NCBI GenBank assembly: GCA_019308985.1
Contig: JAFDHB010000007.1
Span: forward strand, 1-51,453
Direction: 5' to 3'
DNA length: 51,453 nt
DNA from: Deltaproteobacteria bacterium
GTDB lineage: Bacteria > Desulfobacterota > DSM-4660 > Desulfatiglandales > HGW-15
Below are positions 17,340 through 25,173 of this stretch, piece by piece. Every line of letters begins with the position of its first letter. The stretch's first letter is position 1. The notes under the pieces are model-generated. The model was not told where the DNA came from, searched no databases, and worked only from the letters and a program-made list of their open reading frames with translations. The translations under genes and the position numbers were made by a program.

Positions 17340-18377
17340 TCAAAGGGCGTCCATCTCAACATTGGCCAAGAGATATTCCCTGTCTCTGTCATTGTGGAGA
17401 AAAACACCCAGGTTCCCGAGCCTGATGTTTTTCAATCCGGTGGCTTTTACCCTCCTGTAAGCCTTCACCATTTCTTTGACATTAGGGGGTCTAAAGTCCT
17501 TCATCTTATGCTCGGGGAAGAAAGCGAGAATGGTGAATGGAACAGCAGGGTCAACCTGTGCCAGATCCCCGGCAATCCTTTCCAATTCATCGCCTTCTAC
17601 CAGACCGGGAATATAGAGGGATAGCACTTCCAGGGTAAAGCCTCTCTTTAGGATCTCCTCAGGTAGCCCGAGGATATACTCATTGACACATCCGGTGAGC
17701 CACTGATGTTTTTTCGGATCGTGGGCCTTGATATCCAACCAGAAGGCATCCACGCCGGAAGCCTGGAGACGATCTAGGTTTTGGGGTGTGAGGCCATAAC
17801 CATTAGTCTCAATTAGTACCCAGAGCCCTGTCTTCTCCTTGATGAGCCGCGCGCATTCCACGTAGAACTCCGGGCAGCAGGTTATATCACCGCCCGTGAA
17901 GGCCACGACGTTCCTCGCAGGCCCGTATCCTTGGGGACTCAGAAGGATTGAATCCGGTTTCAGGACACCCGGGCAGGAGCTCGACCGCCGTGCGTAAGTG
18001 ACGCAGCTCCCGCAGCACCGGCAGGTTTCCTGGGCATGCCAGGCGGTCGCCCTTTCCCTGGACTCTTCAAGGTTCACGAATTTTTGGTATTCCAGGCATT
18101 TTTTCAGTATATCCCCTGGTGAATACCAGGTCCCGTCTCTTACCTTGCTGAAATACCATGAGTGACATTTTCGGCATGAGAAATTGCACCCGGACTGGTA
18201 GATGGATAGGTAGTTTTCTGGTCGCGACAGATGAACGGAGGTGATGAGGCGGTACGGGACCCCCTTTTCATGTTTCAAGGTGACCTGGCAAGCGGTTCTT
18301 CGCTTACCGTCTGTCTTGACGAGACATCTACCCGGCGGAAAACCCTGTTTTTTGAGTCGGCATTTTACAGGTTCCAT
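17340..18377 (-). CDS. Radical SAM protein, glycyl-radical-activase-like
   Basis: A 345-residue radical SAM protein. The SAM cluster triad is C64-X3-C68-X2-C71 in SGCNFSCRKCHSW, with a following FTGGDITCCPEF (GGE-type) strand. Between them, residues 119-135 hold five further cysteines (C119, C121, C122, C125, C135), suggesting an inserted auxiliary cluster as in glycyl-radical-enzyme activases. LIETNGYGLTPQNLD and IPGLVEGDELERIAGDL also match the activase family. No glycyl radical enzyme is nearby. It is divergent from the AmrS-like gene, and the start codon has no clear Shine-Dalgarno site. The target is unknown. Confidence 0.8.
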   Translation of the reverse strand: MEPVKCRLKKQGFPPGRCLVKTDGKRRTACQVTLKHEKGVPYRLITSVHLSRPENYLSIYQSGCNFSCRKCHSWYFSKVRDGTWYSPGDILKKCLEYQKFVNLEESRERATAWHAQETCRCCGSCVTYARRSSSCPGVLKPDSILLSPQGYGPARNVVAFTGGDITCCPEFYVECARLIKEKTGLWVLIETNGYGLTPQNLDRLQASGVDAFWLDIKAHDPKKHQWLTGCVNEYILGLPEEILKRGFTLEVLSLYIPGLVEGDELERIAGDLAQVDPAVPFTILAFFPEHKMKDFRPPNVKEMVKAYRRVKATGLKNIRLGNLGVFLHNDRDREYLLANVEMDAL

Positions 18378-18480
18378 GATTATCAGCTATACTAACATAG
18401 CAGTTTGTACTTGCTCGAAGGGTTTGTTCTCCAAAAGGATATTGGGTGCCAAGCCTTCAATTGATCTTATTAAGGCAGCC

Positions 18481-19542
18481 ATGTACCCCGCCTTACTTTA
18501 CAGGTCCCTTGACCAGGGTATCGTCCGGTGCCATTTGTGCCAGAGACTGTGCAGAATAGCGCCGGGAGAAAAGGGATATTGCGGGACCCGAAAGAATGTG
18601 GGAGGCAAGGCCTTCTCCCTTGTCTACGGCCGGGTTTCTTCAATGAGAATCTCGCCAATTGAGATCAAGCCCCTCTTTCATTTCTATCCAGGGAGTCAGT
18701 GGCTCTCCTTGGGAAGCCTGGGGTGTAATTTTCTCTGCCCCGGGTGCCAGAATTGGGAGATTGCCCATGCAAAGGTAGAGGAAGAGGCACCTTCTCTGCG
18801 GCTCGTCACACCGGAGGACACTGTCAGGCTTGCCCGCGAGGGCCATTGCAAGGGAATTTCTTGGACGTACAACGAGCCGACCCTGTGGTTCGAATATACC
18901 ATGGACTCTGCAAAGATAGCTCGCAAGGCAGGGCTCCTCACCAACTACGTGACTAATGCCTATTTGACTCTGAAGGCCTTGGACCGTATCGGCCCATACC
19001 TTGATGCCTTTCGAGCCGATTTGAAAGGGTTTTCCTCCCGGACCTACGAGCGGATCGCAAATATCACAAACGTCAGGGGAATACTCAAGGTCCTAGAACG
19101 GGCAAGGCATTTTTGGAAAATGCACGTGGAGATAGTCACGAACATCATACCGGGCATAAACGACCAGGAATCAGAGTTGAGACAGATGGCAACATGGATC
19201 CATGATCACCTGGGTCCGGAGACCCCGTGGCACGTGACCCGGTTTGTGCCCCACTTCAGGCTAGCTCATCTTACCCCTACCACAGTGGCCAAGCTGGAAC
19301 AGGCCAGAGAGATCGGGCTCGAGGTGGGCCTCCAATATGTCTACCTTGGTAATGTCCCCGGCCATCCTGCCGAGAACACCCACTGCCCTTCGTGCAAAAG
19401 ACTCATCATAGAAAGGATGAATTACCAGGTCGTCAAGTACCATTTAAAAGGGAATTGCTGCGTTTATTGCGGGTACCAAATAGCAGGGCATTTTGATGCT
19501 ATCCTTTCAAGCGGGCAGGCATCATGGGAGTCTTTCTGCTAA
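18481..19542 (+). CDS. amrS: AmmeMemoRadiSam-type radical SAM enzyme (AmrS)
   Basis: A 353-residue radical SAM protein of the AmrS/MJ0808 family. An N-terminal Cys-rich segment (RCHLCQRLCRIAPGEKGYCG) precedes the SAM triad C82-X3-C86-X2-C89 in GCNFLCPGCQNWEI. ISWTYNEPTLWFEY, the DLKGFSSRTY strand, the CPSCKRLIIERMNYQV region and a final CCVYCGYQIAG are family hallmarks. The usual partners AmmeMemoSam A and B are not adjacent. The ATG at 18481 is chosen where homology starts. An open frame to 18241 overlaps the divergent radical SAM gene and is unlikely. The 3' end overlaps the convergent DUF72 gene by 21 bases. Confidence 0.88.
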   Translation: MYPALLYRSLDQGIVRCHLCQRLCRIAPGEKGYCGTRKNVGGKAFSLVYGRVSSMRISPIEIKPLFHFYPGSQWLSLGSLGCNFLCPGCQNWEIAHAKVEEEAPSLRLVTPEDTVRLAREGHCKGISWTYNEPTLWFEYTMDSAKIARKAGLLTNYVTNAYLTLKALDRIGPYLDAFRADLKGFSSRTYERIANITNVRGILKVLERARHFWKMHVEIVTNIIPGINDQESELRQMATWIHDHLGPETPWHVTRFVPHFRLAHLTPTTVAKLEQAREIGLEVGLQYVYLGNVPGHPAENTHCPSCKRLIIERMNYQVVKYHLKGNCCVYCGYQIAGHFDAILSSGQASWESFC

Positions 19543-20526
19543 CGCCTTTGCGATTTCCTTTGCTATTAAGGGTGCGTTTCCCCCGGCTCGGTTGTTGATG
19601 ATAACGTTTATCTGGACACCATCCCTTATGGCCTCTTTTACGATCTCTACCGTGTCGGGGATCATACCCGGGCTGATCATTCCATCCACCAGCTTGTCAA
19701 AGGGAAATGCCTTTGCATAGGCTTCTTCATATTTCATCCCCCGGGGCGTCATCAACCTCACGATACATTGCCTGCCCGAGTTGAAGAACCGTTTACCACA
19801 TCGGAGAAACTGTTTTCGCAAGGGCGGAAGCCAGGTCCAATGGGAGAACACGTGGCCGATCCCGTGTTTCTGGAGTAGATCGAAGTATGGTCCCGTATAA
19901 TAGGATTCGGTTCTGGTCTCGACGTGGTACCGAGAATCCTTGGGTAGCTGGGAGAAGAACCTGTCCAGGCCATCGACATATTCCTTTGGGGGGATCCGAT
20001 CTTTTTTGGGTTGATATTCCTGTTCAAAAACAAGACCGTTGATCAGGTCTCCCAAAATCTCTGTTGCAGGATCATAAAACCGCCTGGTGAAGATATCCGG
20101 GTTCAGGTAGTCAGGGTTATCCACAAATTTACCCCCAGCACGCAGCCTTTGAGCAAAGACCACTTGGGGTACCTTTAGGACCAACCGATCACGCTTGGTA
20201 AGGAACATTCGGTATGTCTGGAGTACGCGATAGCTCTGGGTAGGTTCAAGGTTTTTGTCCAGCAATGTGCTGTAAAACGTATAGTCTATCTCCAGGACAG
20301 AGAAATGCTCGAAATACTCCCTCACGCACTCAACGGGCAGGACCTCTTCCTTGAAGGATTTACCCCCGACAACCTTGCTCCTGGCATTTGGCTTGTATCG
20401 TGCAGGGGTGTAAATCTGACCGATCCATCCCGCATACCTGTCGCTTGCCGTGCCCAGGAGCACCTTGGGATGAATGTCACGGAAGAAGAAGTTACGGATC
20501 TCCTGGATATGAGCGCCCTGATTCAT
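19522..20526 (-). CDS. DUF72 (YecE-like) protein
   Basis: A 334-residue protein of the DUF72/YecE family, a TIM-barrel family of unknown activity. Signatures are LLGTASDRYAGWIGQIYTP near the N-terminus, FEHFSVLEIDYTFYSTL, the long KVPQVVFAQRL strand, RYHVETRTESYY (E/D-R motif) and a C-terminal INVIINNRAGGNAPLIAKEIA segment. The start at 20526 is chosen because residues encoded further upstream overlap the AOR gene and show no homology-like character. It follows the AOR gene on the same strand with a 67-base gap, so the two may be co-transcribed. Confidence 0.85.
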   Translation of the reverse strand: MNQGAHIQEIRNFFFRDIHPKVLLGTASDRYAGWIGQIYTPARYKPNARSKVVGGKSFKEEVLPVECVREYFEHFSVLEIDYTFYSTLLDKNLEPTQSYRVLQTYRMFLTKRDRLVLKVPQVVFAQRLRAGGKFVDNPDYLNPDIFTRRFYDPATEILGDLINGLVFEQEYQPKKDRIPPKEYVDGLDRFFSQLPKDSRYHVETRTESYYTGPYFDLLQKHGIGHVFSHWTWLPPLRKQFLRCGKRFFNSGRQCIVRLMTPRGMKYEEAYAKAFPFDKLVDGMISPGMIPDTVEIVKEAIRDGVQINVIINNRAGGNAPLIAKEIAKALAERLP

Positions 20527-20593
20527 TGGTCCGGCCTGGCAAAAAAGTCTTGGAACATTCCGCAAAGGCCGATCCTTTGCTCCATGATCCAGA

Positions 20594-22480
20594 TCAACCG
20601 GGTATTGCCAGGTGTTCGATCCCCAGTTCCTCCAATCTCTCGGGAATTGGAACTCCCTTATCATCCCAGCCCATGAGTCTGTAATAGTAACGCTTTGCCC
20701 TTTCCATGTCCGCGGCATTGAGGGCCTTGTCCGCCAGGGGACCATTCCTGGTGGGCTGGAAGAAGCGAGCCGGCAGTTGATCATCTTGTTCCGTCAAACC
20801 CTCCCGGACATTGAACATCCGGCACATGGTCAGGATTCGTTCCGAGACCCTGACCTGTTCCATGACGGTCGTCTCCCATCCCGTTACGGCTGAAAGGAGC
20901 CCTGAGAGCTGTGTGTAGGAATAGGGAAGAAAATGGCAAAGGACCAGGGAGTCGCAGATGATTCGCTTGGACTGAAGCACCTTGAAAAGCGCTACCTTGC
21001 GTGGGCCGATATCATCCAGTGGGGCGGGATCCAGGCCCAAGGGGAGCGCATCAGGTATGGTCACGAAGGCCTGTTGGCCGAAGGAACTGTAAAAGATGTC
21101 GATCATGCTGTCCATATGGTCTGCGCCGTGGGGGTTCACCATGTAACCAAGACCGAGGGCCTTGCTGAGTCTTGGTTCGTGCATGGGTATTTCCTGCTTT
21201 TTCACTTGCATGGCAAGGGCCTTTGCATCTTTTCCGATCCTTTCAGCGGCCCTGGCACTACCCTCCGCCAAGAGGTCCCCGATACCTTGCCGCCTGGCGA
21301 TCAGCTCGATCACCTTGAGCATGGCATCCGCATTTCCGAATTTCAACTCCAGCCCGCCTGCCTGTTCCTTTGTCAAGAGCCCGTTCTCAAAACATTCCAT
21401 GGCAAAGGCAATAGCCATGCCCGTAGAGATGGTATCCAGGGAATTGGCATTGCACAACTGGTTCCCCCTGGCGATGGCCTTCAGATTATCAATTCCACAA
21501 GCCGACCCGAGGGCTGCAAGGGTTTCATACTCGGGACCGCCGTAAGATCGGTCTACCTGGTAGGGTCCATCCTTTATCTCCACGGTCTTCTTGCACCTCA
21601 CCGGACAGGCAAAACATGAATCCATGCCTACCCGAATAGTTTCCTTCAGGGTGATAGCCGAGATCTTGTCCACCGCCGGAAAACCGCTGTCTCGGTAGTT
21701 CCTGACAGGGAGATTGCCCAGTTTCTCGAACCGGGGCATGGGACCACCGGTCCCAAACTCAGAGAAAGACTTCACCAGTTCCAGGTTGTTCTTGAGCCAG
21801 CCCCCAAGTTGTCTTATCCCTTCCGCGTCGGCCACCTCCGGTACGCTATTGCCCCGCACGGCAACGGCCTTGAGGTTCTTTGAACCCATGACCGCTCCCA
21901 TTCCGCCACGTCCGGCCGCATCAAACAGACCGTGCATCACACAGGCATACCTGACCATGTTCTCTCCGGCAGGACCGATCATGGCAACCCTGATCCTGTC
22001 GTCTGCCAGTGCGGAACGAATGGTTTCCTGGGTTTCTTTTGTGTCTTTGCCCCACAGGTGAGCAGCATCCCTTATCTCTGCCTCTCCCCCGTGAACCCAC
22101 AGGTAGACGGGTCTCTTTGCCTTCCCCTGGATGACAATGGCATCAAAGCCTGCCCGCTTGAGTTGCGATCCCCAGTATTCACCTGCCTCGGTCTTTGCAA
22201 TGCCCCCTGTCAAGGGTGACTTCCCTCCGACGGCGTGACGAGCCGCTCCCCCCAGGCTAAGCCCTGTCACCGGCCCCGCGGCAAATACAAGCCTGTTGTC
22301 AGGACCCAAGGGATCGACACCCGGACCTGTCTCACTCAGAAGGTAATAGGCAATGAATCCTGCGCCTCCCAGGTACTTCCTGCAAAACGCACTGTCGATC
22401 CTCTCCGAATCAATCCTCTCATTGGACAGGTCCACGCGAAGTACTTTGCCGTTATAACCGCCGGGTACGCCATTTTCCAT
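20594..22480 (-). CDS. Aldehyde:ferredoxin oxidoreductase family tungstoenzyme
   Basis: A 628-residue oxygen-sensitive cytoplasmic enzyme of the AOR family, with bis-pterin tungsten cofactor and one 4Fe-4S cluster, oxidising aldehydes to acids with ferredoxin. Seen: an N-terminal GKVLRVDLSNERID strand, GLSLGGAARHAVGGKSPLTGGI, the pterin motif GRGGMGAVMGSKNLKAVAV (residues about 190-208), cluster cysteines C289, C292 and C296 in DSCFACPVRCKK, and a later ICDSLVLC. It is distinct from the BamB proteins further along, as it lacks the E-H-E-H segment found there. It may detoxify aldehydes or aromatic aldehydes or reduce acids (inference). An ERIDSERIDS micro-duplication lies near residue 22. Confidence 0.9.
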   Translation of the reverse strand: MENGVPGGYNGKVLRVDLSNERIDSERIDSAFCRKYLGGAGFIAYYLLSETGPGVDPLGPDNRLVFAAGPVTGLSLGGAARHAVGGKSPLTGGIAKTEAGEYWGSQLKRAGFDAIVIQGKAKRPVYLWVHGGEAEIRDAAHLWGKDTKETQETIRSALADDRIRVAMIGPAGENMVRYACVMHGLFDAAGRGGMGAVMGSKNLKAVAVRGNSVPEVADAEGIRQLGGWLKNNLELVKSFSEFGTGGPMPRFEKLGNLPVRNYRDSGFPAVDKISAITLKETIRVGMDSCFACPVRCKKTVEIKDGPYQVDRSYGGPEYETLAALGSACGIDNLKAIARGNQLCNANSLDTISTGMAIAFAMECFENGLLTKEQAGGLELKFGNADAMLKVIELIARRQGIGDLLAEGSARAAERIGKDAKALAMQVKKQEIPMHEPRLSKALGLGYMVNPHGADHMDSMIDIFYSSFGQQAFVTIPDALPLGLDPAPLDDIGPRKVALFKVLQSKRIICDSLVLCHFLPYSYTQLSGLLSAVTGWETTVMEQVRVSERILTMCRMFNVREGLTEQDDQLPARFFQPTRNGPLADKALNAADMERAKRYYYRLMGWDDKGVPIPERLEELGIEHLAIPG

Positions 22481-23429
22481 ATGCAGTCACCTCCCATTGT
22501 CCGATAAAATGTAAAGCCCAGTATAGCATAAGCCCTTCGCCCTGGCCAGAAATTCCCATCAAGGAGCGCCTGATTGGACACAAGCACCCACGTCGAACCT
22601 GAAGTCGCCATTGTCAGCTCTGTAATCTGCACTATACCCCGTCTCCATCGGTCAATTTCTTGTTTTTCTCCTCATTCACCAAGCCTTTACCGCCCCTGGT
22701 CTCACCTAACCTATGGGGATTGGTAAAACACTCTGGGGGATTGATGCCCTGCTCTTGACAGGAGGTCAAGCCCCTGAATGCTCTCTTCTATGCCCGCTTG
22801 GGCCCCTAAAGAGGAGAACAGCGCTACCAAAGCACCATGGCCGTTCGACTGCCGCGATCTAGTGGACTCTCTTCAAAAGGTCATTCTTATATCTCTTACC
22901 ATTCTATTGTTCATCTTTATGTATCCACGCTATCACTTTTCTTCATCAACACGTCAGAAAGGTTTGCCTGATGAGATTTCAGAGGAAAGCTAATTCTACT
23001 CCCGTTGTGGCATGGATTTTGCGGCTAATACAAAGTCGGCGAATGAAAAGATCCAAACACAATATAATACCCTTTCTGTTTGCATTGGGAAGCCGAGAAA
23101 GGAGTTGGAAATGATCACCTCGCTGGCAAGAGTGCGATATGTCGCTGTGTGAAGGTTGTTGACCCGCTTCATTGCCCGCGTTCTGATGGCAGCAGCCGCG
23201 CCTGCTGCCACGGCATTTCTTGTACTCCATAACTTGAAAGAGGGCGGGGCCGTGCCCGTTGGATATTTGACGGGCATGGTGTCAAAATTGTGACGTCAAG
23301 GAGGTATGAAAGCCCTTACGGTCATCCAATATGTCCAGTTCACATGCGACGCGCGAGGACTAAGGAGAGGATACGAATGAGTTGCCATTCCGCTACCGAG
23401 AAAAGAAAAACCGAGGAGGTTGGAGGTCG
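22481..23429. other. Long intergenic region with no supported gene
   Basis: About 950 bp between the AOR gene and the minor-pilin operon. Short open frames occur but none has a recognisable domain. The last about 130 bp hold two purine-rich Shine-Dalgarno-like sites and lead into pilW. A TATAATAC box at about 23063 is a possible promoter element. A GspH/FimT-type pseudopilin gene, often found at this place in such operons, was looked for and not seen. Confidence 0.5.
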
Positions 23430-24104
23430 ATGAGACCTGAGTTCTCGAGCAAGGGCTTTGCCCTGACGGAGCTCTTGGTGGCCTTGAGCATCTCTTCCAT
23501 AGTCGTGGCTGGGATCTACTCCGCCTTTCACTCCCAGCAGAAGTCCTACGTTGCACAAGAGCAGATCGCCGCCATGCATCAGAACTTGAGAGGGGCGATA
23601 CTTTTCATGGGCCGGGATATAAGAATGGCCGGATACGACCCTACCGGCCGGAGCACCGCAAAGATCGAGACGGCCCAAGGAAATTTACTGAGAATCACCA
23701 TGGACATGACCGATGACTCAGGAACGGGAGACCCTGATGGGGATACAGCGGATTCCGGGGAGGACATTACCTATTCACTGGTCGATGTGGACGGCGACGG
23801 TGACATGGACCTTGTAAGGAACGATACCAATGGGGTGGGGAATCAACAGGTGGCTGAAAACATAGATGCCCTCAACTTTGTCTATCTTGACGATGACCGT
23901 CTGCCCACTGCCGACCCTCTCCGGATAAGATCAGTACAGGTCACGGTGGTGGCACGGACAGCCCAACGAGACCCAGGGTATCAAGACACCCGGGTGTATC
24001 GGAACCAGCAGGGAGAGACCATTTTAACGCCCCCTGGCGGGGACAGCTTTCGACGCAAGCTCCTGAGCGAAGAGTTCAAGTGTCGAAACCTTGGACTTAA
24101 GTAA
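23430..24104 (+). CDS. pilW: Type IV pilus minor pilin PilW
   Basis: A 224-residue prepilin of the PilW family, a minor pilin that helps prime pilus assembly at the inner membrane. A short leader is followed by the prepilin cleavage site SSKG/FALTELLVAL with Glu at mature position 5, then the hydrophobic helix to about residue 30. RGAILFMGRDIRMAGYDPTG is the hallmark PilW strand. An EF-hand-like loop, DVDGDGDMD, lies near residue 130. The ATG has GGAGG upstream. It is the first gene of the pilW-V-X-Y1 operon, with pilV 26 bases downstream. Confidence 0.88.
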   Translation: MRPEFSSKGFALTELLVALSISSIVVAGIYSAFHSQQKSYVAQEQIAAMHQNLRGAILFMGRDIRMAGYDPTGRSTAKIETAQGNLLRITMDMTDDSGTGDPDGDTADSGEDITYSLVDVDGDGDMDLVRNDTNGVGNQQVAENIDALNFVYLDDDRLPTADPLRIRSVQVTVVARTAQRDPGYQDTRVYRNQQGETILTPPGGDSFRRKLLSEEFKCRNLGLK

Positions 24105-24130
24105 GGGGAGTTCGGCAAAGGAGTCGAAAA

Positions 24131-24598
24131 ATGGAGCCCCAAAACCAGATCCTGACTCGATACGTCGGCTTTCTGATTCCCGACAGCTTCGCGAAGAGAG
24201 GCGGGGAAAGCAGAGAAGAAATCCTCAAAAAACAAGGAGGCTCTCTCCTGGTAGAGGTCATCGTCGCCATTTCAATACTGGCCGTCGGGCTGCTGGGCAT
24301 AGCCTCCATGCAGGTGTCCTCGATCCGAGGAAACTCAACTGCCATGAGCGTGACCGAGGCGAGCTGCCTTTCAGCAGACCGCCTGGAGAAACTAATGTCA
24401 CTTCCATATAGTCATTCTGACCTGAGTGCGGGGAATCATGCTGATCCCAGTCCACCGGCAGGGTACACAATCACCTGGAGTGTGACGGATGATTTCCCGC
24501 TGCAAGGGACCAAGACGGTCATCGTCACGACAACCTGGATCGACCACGGGGTGTCGAAGAGCGTTTCCATGCAGCGCGTGCTGCCCAGCTTTATCTGA
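24131..24598 (+). CDS. pilV: Type IV pilus minor pilin PilV
   Basis: A 155-residue prepilin of the PilV family. The cleavage site KKQGG/SLLVEVIVAI (Glu at +5) is preceded by an unusually long leader of about 38 residues. No in-frame ATG, GTG or TTG closer to the cleavage site was seen, and the ATG at 24131 has a well-placed AAGGAG. After the hydrophobic helix comes GLLGIASMQVSSIRGNS and ASCLSADRLEKLMSLPY, both typical of PilV. The short globular part ends in a beta strand. It lies within the minor-pilin operon between pilW and pilX. Confidence 0.85.
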   Translation: MEPQNQILTRYVGFLIPDSFAKRGGESREEILKKQGGSLLVEVIVAISILAVGLLGIASMQVSSIRGNSTAMSVTEASCLSADRLEKLMSLPYSHSDLSAGNHADPSPPAGYTITWSVTDDFPLQGTKTVIVTTTWIDHGVSKSVSMQRVLPSFI

Positions 24599-24615
24599 TA
24601 CGAGGGGGGAAGACC

Positions 24616-25173
24616 ATGAATCCATTATCAAAACATTTATCAGGCCAGCAGGGTTCGGTGATGCTTGTCGCCCTTATGATACTGCCTATTCTCACCCTTA
24701 TGGGAATAATGGCCACAAACACAACCGAGACGGAACTTCGTATTGCAGGAAACAGTAAGTTTCACAAGATCGCGTTTCACAATGCGGACAGCGGGGTCTA
24801 TTCCACACCAAAGGTCATCACTACCGTCTTTGATAGTGACACCGAACCACTCCTTTCCGCCGTCACCTACCTTGGCAGCCACGGGTCATTCCACAGGGAA
24901 CTGATGGGTTTCGATCCCCATGACAATGCAAGGGACCTGAGGTTCGTCCTTGCTGGGTACAACGTTGACGTTGACGTAAACCGTAACGGGCAGGAGGTCA
25001 TCCCAGGCGGTAGCGCTGAGTTTGCAAGCGGCGCGGAGGGCATCGGCTCGGGCTCGACAGGGGGTGTGGGAATCCTCTACGAAATGGACTCCCTCGGCGA
25101 AGGGCCAAGTTCCTCCCTCTCCAACGTGAGCGCCGTCTACAGAAAGGTTGTTGGAACGGCAGGTGGTCTATGA
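24616..25173 (+). CDS. pilX: Type IV pilus minor pilin PilX
   Basis: A 185-residue PilX-family protein. The N-terminus GQQGSVMLVALMILPILTLMGIMA, followed by NTTETELRIAGN, is the PilX N-terminal domain. The mature Glu at position 5 is replaced here, as is common in PilX. The remainder is Asp/Gly/Ser-rich and contains an NVDVDVNRNGQE calcium-loop-like segment. The stop codon overlaps the pilY1 start in an ATGA arrangement, so the two are translationally coupled. PilX and PilY1 are expected to cooperate at the pilus tip. Confidence 0.85.
   Translation: MNPLSKHLSGQQGSVMLVALMILPILTLMGIMATNTTETELRIAGNSKFHKIAFHNADSGVYSTPKVITTVFDSDTEPLLSAVTYLGSHGSFHRELMGFDPHDNARDLRFVLAGYNVDVDVNRNGQEVIPGGSAEFASGAEGIGSGSTGGVGILYEMDSLGEGPSSSLSNVSAVYRKVVGTAGGL

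Noticed and set aside
22778..22993. Small open frame of 71 codons with one hydrophobic stretch
   Set aside because: No ribosome-binding site and no family resemblance; probably chance within the 950-bp intergenic region.
23146..23293. Short frame with a hydrophobic alanine-rich stretch ending in AVPVGYLTGMVSKL
   Set aside because: It looks protein-like but starts only at a TTG directly after a stop, has no supporting family and is below 50 residues.
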